Position numbers and translations under genes: made by a program
Notes under the pieces: model-generated
Seen by the model: only the letters and a program-made list of their open reading frames with translations
Databases searched by the model: none
What the model was told of the DNA's origin: nothing
Part shown: positions 8,140 to 15,950 of the stretch, piece by piece
Layout of the letters: every line of letters begins with the position of its first letter
Position numbering within the stretch: position 1 is the stretch's first letter
NCBI GenBank assembly: GCA_902772455.1
Contig: CACYAW010000029.1
Coordinates: forward strand, 1-33,218
Direction: 5' to 3'
DNA: 33,218 nt
Origin: an uncultured Bacteroidales bacterium
GTDB taxonomy: Bacteria; Bacteroidota; Bacteroidia; Bacteroidales; Muribaculaceae

Positions 8140-9603
8140 ATGGCAAAACAGGGACTTACACTCGAGCAGAAGCAGACGCAACGGCTGGCACTGGAGCAAC
8201 AGCGCCTCCTGGGGCTCATCTTGGAGAAAAACGATGCCGAAATGGCCGAATTCATCGACAACAAGGTCAATGAGATTCAGGCTCTTGAAAAAAAGTCTGA
8301 CGACGATGATGAATATGGTAACGACAAGGAGAACCGCAATGACAATGACCAGGGTGATGGCGCCACCACACCCAGTGGCGAGGTGAATAGCGACGGCGAC
8401 GATGACACGGCGGCGTGGTACCGCTATTTTGCCAACAACCGCAGCCGCGACGATGAGTACTATGAGCCGATTGCCGTGAGCGAGAAAACCCTGCAAGAGT
8501 TTCTGGCCGACCAACTCGGAGAGCTGGAACTCGATGAGACCCAACTAATTATTGCCCATGCCATCGTGGGAAACCTGGAGGATAACGGATATCTGCGTCG
8601 CTCGGTAAGTGAGATAGCCGATGATGTGACGTTCAACGACGGTTATGTCGTGGACGCGGCACAGGTTGAGAAAGTGCTGGCCATCATACAGTCGCTGGAT
8701 CCGCCCGGCATCGCGGCACGTGATCTGAGGGAGTGCATCCTGCTGCAGTTGCGCCGCAAACCTCAGAGCGAAGATGTGGACCTGGCCATCGAAATGGTCG
8801 AGAAGTATTTTGACGATTTCGCTGCCATGCGTTTCGACACGCTGGCCCGCAAGATGGGTGTGCCCAGCGAGCGCCTGGAATATGTGTTCAAGCATCAGAT
8901 CAGGCGTGGGCTTAATCCGCATCCCGGCAACGCATTCGGCTCCCGTGCCGACAACAGCCAGCAGGTGACGCCCGACTTTGACGTGGAACTGGAGGAGGAG
9001 ACAGGACGGCTGACGGTGACACTGCGCAACAACATTCCCGCATTGCAGATCAGCGAGAGTTATGTCCTGTTGAATGACCGCTACAAGACTTCCGCACCGC
9101 TGAGTGTGAAAGAAAACAAGGAGAAAAAGCAGATTCAGGACGCTTACCAACGCGCCAGCATGTTTATCGAGGTGCTCAAGCAGCGGCAAGAGACGTTGTT
9201 CAAGACCATGAGCGCTATCGTTAAATGTCAGCAGGAATACTTCCTGCATGGCGACGAGCGTGACCTCAAACCCCTGGGACAGCAACAGATTGCCGACATG
9301 ATAGGCAAGGACGTTTCGGTTGTCTCAAGGGCTGTAAGCAACAAGTATGTCCAGCTGCCATGGGGCGTGAAAAGCCTCAAGTCCTTCTTTAGCGAGGACA
9401 TCAACGGCTCGTCGAGGCACGAGGTCTATGATGACCTGAAGAAACTCGTGGACGGCGAGGACAAGAAGCACCCCTTGAGCGACGACGCCCTGTGCGACAT
9501 GCTCAAGAAGATGGGATATAAACTGGAACGGCGCACCGTGGCCAAGTACCGTGATGCCCTGAAGATTCCCAGCAGCACCATTCGCCGCAAGATGTCCCGA
9601 TAG
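8140..9603 (+). CDS. rpoN: RNA polymerase sigma-54 factor RpoN
   Basis: Directs RNA polymerase to -24/-12 promoters, where opening needs an AAA+ activator. The 487-aa product has the expected order: a Gln/Leu-rich region I (about 1-50) that contacts activators; a highly acidic linker (about 55-90, many Asp/Glu); a core-binding domain (about 105-250); and a DNA-binding part with a helix-turn-helix (about 385-415). The RpoN box RRTVAKYR (464-471), which reads the -24 element, is intact. The length fits the family. It has its own promoter, just after the cstA terminator. The PAP2-like gene follows after a 69-nt gap filled by a heptad repeat array. No bacterial enhancer-binding protein gene is in the window, so its targets cannot be inferred. 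Confidence 0.96.
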   Translation: MAKQGLTLEQKQTQRLALEQQRLLGLILEKNDAEMAEFIDNKVNEIQALEKKSDDDDEYGNDKENRNDNDQGDGATTPSGEVNSDGDDDTAAWYRYFANNRSRDDEYYEPIAVSEKTLQEFLADQLGELELDETQLIIAHAIVGNLEDNGYLRRSVSEIADDVTFNDGYVVDAAQVEKVLAIIQSLDPPGIAARDLRECILLQLRRKPQSEDVDLAIEMVEKYFDDFAAMRFDTLARKMGVPSERLEYVFKHQIRRGLNPHPGNAFGSRADNSQQVTPDFDVELEEETGRLTVTLRNNIPALQISESYVLLNDRYKTSAPLSVKENKEKKQIQDAYQRASMFIEVLKQRQETLFKTMSAIVKCQQEYFLHGDERDLKPLGQQQIADMIGKDVSVVSRAVSNKYVQLPWGVKSLKSFFSEDINGSSRHEVYDDLKKLVDGEDKKHPLSDDALCDMLKKMGYKLERRTVAKYRDALKIPSSTIRRKMSR

Positions 9604-9609
9604 CGTTAT

Positions 9610-9672
9610 CAGTTCCCAGTCTCTAGTTGCAACTGGCAACTGGAAACTAATAACTAGAAACTAACAACTACA
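9610..9672 (+). repeat. Nine-unit 7-nt repeat array with inverted halves, ending at a start codon
   Basis: AGT or ACT recurs every 7 nt at nine successive positions: AGT at 9611, 9618 and 9625, then AACT at 9631, 9638, 9645, 9652, 9659 and 9666. The last unit ends at 9672, directly against the ATG at 9673. The left units are reverse complements of the right ones, so 9611-9628 can pair with 9631-9648 across a GC loop (14 of 18 positions match). The TAA/TAG triplets at 9648, 9655 and 9662 put stops in all three frames. Confidence 0.85.
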
Positions 9673-10314
9673 ATGAACAAATTTTCAGTCAACAAGTTCA
9701 TCGCGGGGTTTGCCCGATTCCTGACAACGACACTCAGCCCGCTGCTGATGCCCACTTATGGCGTTTTCCTTGCCTTGTGGGTGTCGGTACTGTGCCTGCT
9801 GCCTTATGGGCGGCGAGTGGCCGTGCTGCTTGTCTGTATGGGCATCACATGCATCGTTCCCCTGATTTTCTTGAACGTATTGCGCCACTTCAACCTTGTC
9901 AAGGACTTGAATGTCGAGGTGCGTGAACAGCGTCTTTTGCCTTACCTGTTCTCGTCATTCTGCTGTGGTGTGGCAGCCTATTATCTGTATTTCACCTGCC
10001 ATGCCCCGCAATGGTTTGCCATGTTTATGGTGGGAGCGGCCATCACGATGCTCGTGATGGCGGTCATCAACCTATGGTGGAAAATCAGCGCACACATGGC
10101 GGGCATCGGCGGGGTTATCGCCTTGTTTTATCAGATTCATGTACAGGGTTTGAGTGCGTTTGACATGTTGTGGCTGCTGTGTCTCGCCATTATTGTGGCG
10201 GGATTGCTGGGCACGTCACGGTTGGTGCTCAGGCGGCATGACATCTGGCAGTTGCTAGCCGGCGTTGCAGTGGGTTTCCTGTGCGTGTCAACCACCATGC
10301 GCTTGTTGGGCTGA
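9673..10314 (+). CDS. PAP2-like integral membrane phosphatase
   Basis: A 213-aa protein with about six hydrophobic segments. It carries a divergent set of the three PAP2 signature motifs: K77 with R87-LLP90 (motif 1), S139-x-H141-x-x-G144 (motif 2), and S182-R183 with H189 (motif 3, SRLVLRRH). PAP2 enzymes remove phosphate from membrane lipids such as phosphatidic acid or undecaprenyl pyrophosphate. Next to ispG, and with a classical uppP at 21118, a polyprenyl-lipid phosphatase is plausible, but the substrate is inferred. The start codon directly abuts the heptad array. ispG begins 47 nt after the stop. Confidence 0.72.
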   Translation: MNKFSVNKFIAGFARFLTTTLSPLLMPTYGVFLALWVSVLCLLPYGRRVAVLLVCMGITCIVPLIFLNVLRHFNLVKDLNVEVREQRLLPYLFSSFCCGVAAYYLYFTCHAPQWFAMFMVGAAITMLVMAVINLWWKISAHMAGIGGVIALFYQIHVQGLSAFDMLWLLCLAIIVAGLLGTSRLVLRRHDIWQLLAGVAVGFLCVSTTMRLLG

Positions 10315-10331
10315 TGGCGAATGCCTTTTTA

Positions 10332-10361
10332 AACTTTTAACTCAAAACTTTAAACTAACAT
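10332..10361 (+). repeat. Four-unit AACTnnn heptad array in front of ispG
   Basis: AACT occurs at 10332, 10339, 10346 and 10353, exactly 7 nt apart. The last unit ends 2 nt before the ATG at 10362. The three variable positions differ between units, so period and core are conserved but the exact unit is not. Confidence 0.75.
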
Positions 10362-12182
10362 ATGAATTTCAACTATAGTCGCCGCCACACCGTGAGCGTT
10401 AATGTGGGCGGCATCGCGATGGGCAGCGAGTGGCCGGTGCGTGTACAGTCGATGACCAACACTGCAACCGACGATATTGACGCCAGTGCCGCACAGTGCC
10501 AGCGAATCGCCTATGCAGGGGCCGACTATGTGCGGCTTACCGCACAAGGTGTGAAACAGGCACACAGCATCGGTGAGGTGTCACAGGTGCTGCGGGCACA
10601 GGGGTGCGACATTCCGCTCATTGCCGACATCCATTTCAATCCGCAGGCAGCCCTTGCCGCTGCTGAGGTGTGTGAGGGCGTGCGCATCAATCCGGGCAAC
10701 TTTGTGGATCCTGCCCGCACGTTCAAGCAGTTGGATTATACCCAAGAGGAATATGAGGCTGAACTGGCCCGCATCCGTGAGGCATTGCTGCCTTTTATCG
10801 CGGTGTGCCGTGAGCATCACACGGCGGTGAGGCTGGGCGTGAACCACGGTTCGTTAAGCGACCGCATCATGAGCCGCTTTGGCAACACTGCCGCGGGAAT
10901 GGTCGAGAGCGTCATGGAGTTTTTGAGGGTGTTTGTTCAGGAGAAGTTTATGGATGTGGTCATCTCGATGAAGGCATCTAACGTCGTGGTCATGGTCGAG
11001 GCGGTGCGCCGCCTGGTGGACGCGATGGATCGTGAGGACATGCATTTCCCGCTGCACCTGGGCGTTACCGAGGCAGGATTTGGCGAGGATGGACGTGTCA
11101 AGAGCGCTGTGGGTATCGGTGCTCTCATGGCTCAAGGATTGGGTGACACCATCCGCGTCTCACTCAGCGAGGATCCTGAACTGGAAGTGCCCGTGGCACA
11201 TAAGCTGGTGGATTACATCTCGCAGCGGGAAGGACATGACCCCATCAGTGGGGAGTACTGCGAGGGATATGACCCCTTGTGCCCCATGCGCCGCAAGACC
11301 ATTACGGTGAGTGACCGCATCGGTGGATCGCAACAGCCCGTGGTCATTGCCAGCTACCGTCCCGACGAACTTAAGGGCGCACAGTTGCAACCCGACTTCT
11401 ATTATAGCGAGAGCGGACTTATTGACGGCATGCACCAGTTCCTGGTGCCGCTAGGCAGCTGGCGTGGTGAGCGCAACGTTTACCCCTTGCTCACATTGGG
11501 CGAGTGGGAGCGTTGCCCCGAGGTGCCGATGCGCTTCCTGCAACTGCCGGCTACCACACCGGTGGAACGGCTGGAATTCCTCAAGGGACGCAACGATACC
11601 GTTCTGGTCATCACTCCCGTGGGTGTGAACATTCCCGGGGAGCAGCAGGCATTGACACACGCAATGGATGCGGCAGGCATACAATGCCCTGTAGTCATGC
11701 GCAACACCTATGCCGACAGTTCCAACGAGTGGCTGCAGGTCAAGGCAGGTGCCGATTTAGGTGCTGTACTGCTCAACGGGCGTGCCGACGGCGTCTGGCT
11801 CGAAGCCCCCAACTGCCACAGTTGTGATGATGTGGTACGTTATGCCTTTGCCATCCTGCAGGCCGCACGCCAGCGCACCACCAAGACCGAGTTCATCTCG
11901 TGTCCCGGATGCGGGCGTACGATGTTTGACCTCCAGACGACCGTCCAGCGCGTTCAACAGGCAACAGCCCACCTGACTCACCTCAAGATTGGTGTCATGG
12001 GCTGCATTGTCAACGGCCCAGGCGAGATGGCCGATGCCGACTATGGATACGTCGGTGCCGCGGCAGGGCGCATCAGCCTGTACAAGGGCAAGCAGTGCAT
12101 CGAGATGAATATCCCCGAGGATGAAGCCATTGACCGCCTCGTTGCCCTCATCAAGCAGCACGGGGATTGGAAAGATGCCTGA
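10362..12182 (+). CDS. ispG: 4-hydroxy-3-methylbut-2-en-1-yl diphosphate synthase IspG (GcpE)
   Basis: Catalyses the penultimate step of the MEP isoprenoid pathway, converting methylerythritol cyclodiphosphate to HMBPP with a [4Fe-4S] cluster; the product feeds undecaprenyl and quinone side-chain synthesis. This is the long form of 606 aa found in Bacteroidetes, Chlamydiae and plants: an N-terminal TIM barrel (about 1-270), an inserted central domain (about 280-480), and a C-terminal reductase-like domain. The cluster ligands lie in CPGCGRT (about 514-520) and in MGCIVNGPGE (about 546-555). The N-terminal RVQSMTNTATDD segment is the usual family start. The ATG follows a four-unit heptad array. 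The DUF4369 lipoprotein follows after about 70 nt with no terminator between. Confidence 0.96.
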   Translation: MNFNYSRRHTVSVNVGGIAMGSEWPVRVQSMTNTATDDIDASAAQCQRIAYAGADYVRLTAQGVKQAHSIGEVSQVLRAQGCDIPLIADIHFNPQAALAAAEVCEGVRINPGNFVDPARTFKQLDYTQEEYEAELARIREALLPFIAVCREHHTAVRLGVNHGSLSDRIMSRFGNTAAGMVESVMEFLRVFVQEKFMDVVISMKASNVVVMVEAVRRLVDAMDREDMHFPLHLGVTEAGFGEDGRVKSAVGIGALMAQGLGDTIRVSLSEDPELEVPVAHKLVDYISQREGHDPISGEYCEGYDPLCPMRRKTITVSDRIGGSQQPVVIASYRPDELKGAQLQPDFYYSESGLIDGMHQFLVPLGSWRGERNVYPLLTLGEWERCPEVPMRFLQLPATTPVERLEFLKGRNDTVLVITPVGVNIPGEQQALTHAMDAAGIQCPVVMRNTYADSSNEWLQVKAGADLGAVLLNGRADGVWLEAPNCHSCDDVVRYAFAILQAARQRTTKTEFISCPGCGRTMFDLQTTVQRVQQATAHLTHLKIGVMGCIVNGPGEMADADYGYVGAAAGRISLYKGKQCIEMNIPEDEAIDRLVALIKQHGDWKDA

Positions 12183-12251
12183 AAATGGTCGATAGCATCG
12201 TGTGGAGAGAGAATATATAACCAAGTGCGGAAGCCCAACATAAAGAGTAAA

Positions 12252-13256
12252 ATGAAAAGAATATCGTTCTTCTTGCTTGTATGTCTGGCCTTGGCTTCGT
12301 GCAGCAGCGACGAATTCAAGATTGACGGCTCGCTCATGGATCTTGACGGCAAAACCGTCAGGGTTGTATTTCATGGAGACTCGGCCCTGGTCGATGAAGA
12401 TGTCGAGGTTGATGATAAGGGACATTTCACCTTCAAGGCCTCGTCGTCACAACCCGTCCTGATTAACCTCATGAACTGGCGTGGTGAGCCACTGGTGTCA
12501 CTCGTCGCAACTAATGGTGACCACCTCAAGGTCAAGGGTAGTGCAGGTAAAGCCATGGGCCTCAAAGTGAGTGGCAACCGCCTCAACGAGGACTGGCAAC
12601 TCTTCCGTGACGAGCATGCCGCCTTCTATGCTGATCCCAATCCCAGCCGCCTGGATGCCGCTATTGAGAAATATGTGCGCGAGCATCCCGATGACATGCT
12701 CTCTACCGTCCTGTTGCTGGCCGATTATAGCGATTACAGCGACCGTGGCAAGATGGATAAGATGTTGAAAAGCCTGAAAACCGAGGCGCGTCCTAAGTCT
12801 TTGCTCCAGCCATTCCAAGACAATCCGGCATGGCGAGGAAAGGACCTTGTCCCTCGCCTGATGACTCTCAACCTGATAAAACATGATGGGGGTGATGTGG
12901 AAATCAGCCTGACGAAACAGAAAACCTTGATTAGCCTTTGGGCCAACCCCCAAAACAGCCGCAACGGCCTCATCGGCAAACTGCAAGCGCTCGATAAGAG
13001 TGTGCGCGTCATTGATATCCTTGCTGAGAGTGATTCCTTGCAGTGGCACAAGACCATCAGCGCCGACCCGGAGCACTGGCAGCATTACTGGGCACCAGGT
13101 GGCCCTCTTGAGCCAGGCATACAGTTGTTGGGCATCACTTCACTGCCGTGGTTTGCCGTTACCGACAGCACCGGTCTGGTCACTTACTCAGGCCCCGACC
13201 TGCCCACCGCGATCACCACTCTCACGTCAAAGGAGAATAAAACGCCTGTAAAATAG
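12252..13256 (+). CDS. DUF4369 lipoprotein with a cysteine-free thioredoxin-like domain
   Basis: A 334-aa exported lipoprotein. The signal peptide ends in a lipobox with the acylated cysteine at C17 (ALASC-SS). Residues about 20-110 resemble DUF4369, a beta-rich domain that in Bacteroidota usually precedes a TlpA-like thiol-disulfide domain. The C-terminal part (about 220-334) looks like that domain: a hydrophobic strand leading into LWANPQNS (229-236), and a late SLPWFAVTDSTG that fits the cis-proline strand. Where oxidoreductases have WCxxC, this protein has no cysteine, so redox chemistry is unlikely; a binding or structural role is my inference. The ATG at 12252 is preferred over 12225 because it starts the signal peptide cleanly. 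A terminator follows. Confidence 0.78.
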   Translation: MKRISFFLLVCLALASCSSDEFKIDGSLMDLDGKTVRVVFHGDSALVDEDVEVDDKGHFTFKASSSQPVLINLMNWRGEPLVSLVATNGDHLKVKGSAGKAMGLKVSGNRLNEDWQLFRDEHAAFYADPNPSRLDAAIEKYVREHPDDMLSTVLLLADYSDYSDRGKMDKMLKSLKTEARPKSLLQPFQDNPAWRGKDLVPRLMTLNLIKHDGGDVEISLTKQKTLISLWANPQNSRNGLIGKLQALDKSVRVIDILAESDSLQWHKTISADPEHWQHYWAPGGPLEPGIQLLGITSLPWFAVTDSTGLVTYSGPDLPTAITTLTSKENKTPVK

Positions 13257-13280
13257 GGCCATTAGGTGATTTCCCATTCC

Positions 13281-13323
13281 GAGCATCAGGGGAGTTGATC
13301 AGGTATGACCACTGATGCTTTTT
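13281..13323 (+). terminator. Rho-independent terminator after the DUF4369 gene
   Basis: An 8-bp perfect stem, AGCATCAG (13282-13289) with CTGATGCT (13312-13319), has a 22-nt loop and is followed by five T. It closes the transcript that includes ispG. Confidence 0.8.
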
Positions 13324-13354
13324 CCTGTTAAATGTGACTATTGGTATGGCAGGA

Positions 13355-13376
13355 CCGCCCGTTCAGGAACGGGTGG
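13355..13376 (+). other. Strong hairpin between the terminator and rnr
   Basis: CCGCCCGTT (13355-13363) pairs with AACGGGTGG (13368-13376) around the tetraloop CAGG; eight Watson-Crick pairs and one G-U. No T-run follows, so it is not a terminator on this strand. It lies about 70 nt before the probable -7 element of rnr. Its role is unknown. Confidence 0.6.
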
Positions 13377-13447
13377 GATAGAGGTGTGCGGTTTCTAAAA
13401 AAATGAGAAAAGTTGGGCGAGGTGATGATCTTGTTGAGAAATATCAT

Positions 13448-13455
13448 TATCTTTG
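13448..13455 (+). promoter_or_regulatory. Possible -7 element TATCTTTG of rnr
   Basis: A match to TAnnTTTG lies 40 nt before the rnr ATG. The expected TTG 20 nt upstream is missing; TTGTTG at 13431-13436 is only 11-14 nt away. Confidence 0.5.
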
Positions 13456-13495
13456 TAAGTTATTCATTTATATATAGGGATTAACAGCACTAGAT

Positions 13496-15898
13496 ATGGC
13501 ACGGAAAAGTGGAATTCAATCGTTGAAACAGGAACGTCGTGAGTATCACGACAGGGTGATTAACTTCTTTAATGCGCAGGGAGAAGGGACATTCAACTAC
13601 AAGCAAGTGTCGGCTGCCGTTGGGGCCAATACTCCCAAACGGCGTACGATTATTGTCGAAATTCTCGACCAGCTGGCCGTTGACGGCTTTTTGGCTCAAG
13701 TGGGACCTGGCAGCTACAAGGCGGTGAACCGTTCGTCGGTTGCCGAGGGTATCTTCATCCGTCGCGGTAACGGCAAGAATAGCGTGGACACTGCCAGCGA
13801 CGACGGCCTGCCTATCATGGTTGCTGAGCGCAACTCGATGCATGCCCTGAACGGCGACCGTGTGCTGGTGCACATCAAGGCCGTGCGCCATGGTATGGAG
13901 CCCGAGGCCGAGGTAGTGAAAATCCTTGAGCGCAAGGAGCAGGTGTTTGTGGGTACGCTGCAGGTCATGAAGTATTTCGCCCAGTTGGCTACCGACAGCA
14001 AGTTCTTGGCTACCGACATCTTCATTCCCCTCGACAAACTTGCCGGGGGCAGGACGGGTGACAAGGTGGTGGCAAAGATTGTCGATTGGCCCGAGGATGC
14101 CAACTCGCCCATTGGAGAGGTGGTTGACGTGCTGGGTGTCGCCGGCGAGAATAATGCCGAAATCCACGCCATCCTGGCCGAGTTTGGGCTGCCTTACAAA
14201 TATCCCGAGAAAGTGACCGAGGCTGCTGAGGCGCTGGAGCCGGGAATCACCCCCGAGGAGGTGGCCAAACGCAGGGATATGCGTGATGTGACCACGTTCA
14301 CCATCGACCCTGCCGATGCCAAAGACTTTGACGATGCCCTATCTATCGAGAAACTCAAAAACGGCAACTGGGAAATCGGTGTACACATCGCCGATGTGAG
14401 CCACTATGTCACGCCGGGCTCGATCATCGATAAGGAAGCCTATGAGCGCGCCACATCGGTCTATCTGGTGGACCGCACGGTGCCCATGCTGCCCGAGAAA
14501 TTGTGTAACTTTATTTGCTCACTCCGTCCCGATGAGGATAAACTCACTCATTCGGTCATTCTGGAAATGGATGCCGAAGCCAAGGTGAAGAAATACAAAA
14601 TATGCCATACGGTAACCCGCAGCAACAGGCGGTTCTCCTATGAGGAGGCACAGCAGATTCTGGAAACCGGCAAGGGCGACCTCGCCGAAGAACTTGCCGT
14701 GCTCAACGAGATGGCCAAGCAGTTGAGGAAACGCCGCTTTGAAGAAGGCGGCTCGGTGTCGTTCAACCGTGAGGAAATCAAGTTTGACATCGATGAGAAC
14801 GGTAAGCCCATCGGTGTCCATGTACACGAGTCTAAGGAGGCCAACAAGCTTATCGAGGAATTCATGCTGCTGGCCAACTGCAAGGTAGCGGAGCACATCG
14901 GCAAGGTGGCCAAGAACCGTACCGCCAAGTCATTTGTCTATCGTGTTCACGACCAGCCAGACCTTGACAAGTTACAGAATTTTGCCGACATCGCAGCCCA
15001 CTTTGGCTACAAGGTGCGCACTAAGGGGTCGGGCCGTGACATCAACAAGTCCATCAACAAGATGCTCGAGGAAGCAAAGGGCAAGCCCGAGGAGGAGATG
15101 CTCTCCATCCTCGCTATCCGTTCGATGGCCAAGGCTGTTTATAGCGCGACCAACATCGGCCACTATGGCCTGGCCTTTGACTACTATACCCACTTCACTT
15201 CGCCCATTCGCCGTTATCCTGACTTGACGGTACACCGTCTGCTCGACCTGTATGCCGGTGGCGGCAAGAGTGTGGATCCTGTCAAGCTCGAGGACCAGTG
15301 CAAGCACATGAGCGCTCAGGAACAGCTGGCTGCTAACGCCGAGCGTGCCTCCATCAAGTACAAGGAGGTCGAGTTCATGGGTCAGCGCTTGGGCGGTGTG
15401 TTCAAGGGGCACGTTTCGGGCGTGACCGAGTGGGGCCTGTATGTCGAACTTGACGAGACCCATTGCGAGGGTCTGGTGGGCATCCGTGGCCTGGATGACG
15501 ACTTCTATGAGTTCGACGAGAAGAACTACTGCATTCGCGGCCGCCGTCGCAACAAGGTATATAGCCTGGGCGATCCCATCACTATCCAGGTAGCCCGTGC
15601 CGACTTGATCAAGAAGCAGCTCGACTTTGTTCTTGTGGACAAGGAGAATCCCGCCAATACCCACCGCATCGACCGTGAGCCCATCACCGAGCAGAACAGC
15701 CGTGGCGGTAGCGGACGCCTCTCCCGTGACGAGCGCCAGCGCATCCAGTACGAGGGCAGTAGCGCCTCACGCCGCCAGCAGCGCGGTCAACGTGGCAACA
15801 ACACCCGCCGCCAAGCTCGCGAAGTACGCGATAACAAGGTCGGCAGACCCGGACGCAAATCCGGCCGCTCTGGCAAGCCCCGTGGCCGCAAGAGGTAA
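13496..15898 (+). CDS. rnr: Ribonuclease R
   Basis: An 800-aa processive 3'-to-5' exoribonuclease of the RNB family that degrades structured RNA and takes part in RNA quality control. Domains in order: an N-terminal winged-helix-like region (about 10-75), cold-shock OB folds (about 80-220), the RNB catalytic domain starting with the aspartate cluster DPADAKDFDDA (about 270-280), the conserved FTSPIRRYPDL segment late in RNB, an S1 RNA-binding domain (about 630-700), and a basic Arg/Gly/Ser-rich tail (about 735-800). The four catalytic aspartates are present. The length fits the family. The ATG at 13496 lies 40 nt after a TATCTTTG element. mtaB follows after 52 nt. Confidence 0.96.
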   Translation: MARKSGIQSLKQERREYHDRVINFFNAQGEGTFNYKQVSAAVGANTPKRRTIIVEILDQLAVDGFLAQVGPGSYKAVNRSSVAEGIFIRRGNGKNSVDTASDDGLPIMVAERNSMHALNGDRVLVHIKAVRHGMEPEAEVVKILERKEQVFVGTLQVMKYFAQLATDSKFLATDIFIPLDKLAGGRTGDKVVAKIVDWPEDANSPIGEVVDVLGVAGENNAEIHAILAEFGLPYKYPEKVTEAAEALEPGITPEEVAKRRDMRDVTTFTIDPADAKDFDDALSIEKLKNGNWEIGVHIADVSHYVTPGSIIDKEAYERATSVYLVDRTVPMLPEKLCNFICSLRPDEDKLTHSVILEMDAEAKVKKYKICHTVTRSNRRFSYEEAQQILETGKGDLAEELAVLNEMAKQLRKRRFEEGGSVSFNREEIKFDIDENGKPIGVHVHESKEANKLIEEFMLLANCKVAEHIGKVAKNRTAKSFVYRVHDQPDLDKLQNFADIAAHFGYKVRTKGSGRDINKSINKMLEEAKGKPEEEMLSILAIRSMAKAVYSATNIGHYGLAFDYYTHFTSPIRRYPDLTVHRLLDLYAGGGKSVDPVKLEDQCKHMSAQEQLAANAERASIKYKEVEFMGQRLGGVFKGHVSGVTEWGLYVELDETHCEGLVGIRGLDDDFYEFDEKNYCIRGRRRNKVYSLGDPITIQVARADLIKKQLDFVLVDKENPANTHRIDREPITEQNSRGGSGRLSRDERQRIQYEGSSASRRQQRGQRGNNTRRQAREVRDNKVGRPGRKSGRSGKPRGRKR

Positions 15899-15917
15899 AA
15901 GATTAGTGTTAGATTTA

Positions 15918-15944
15918 TCCGTTAACTCCGTTATATCCGTCTAG
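15918..15944 (+). repeat. Three-unit 9-nt tandem repeat TCCGTnnAn in front of mtaB
   Basis: TCCGT begins at 15918, 15927 and 15936, exactly 9 nt apart. The array ends 6 nt before the mtaB ATG. Related sequence with the same 9-nt period occurs at 25551-25586. Confidence 0.65.
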
Positions 15945-15950
15945 TAATAA

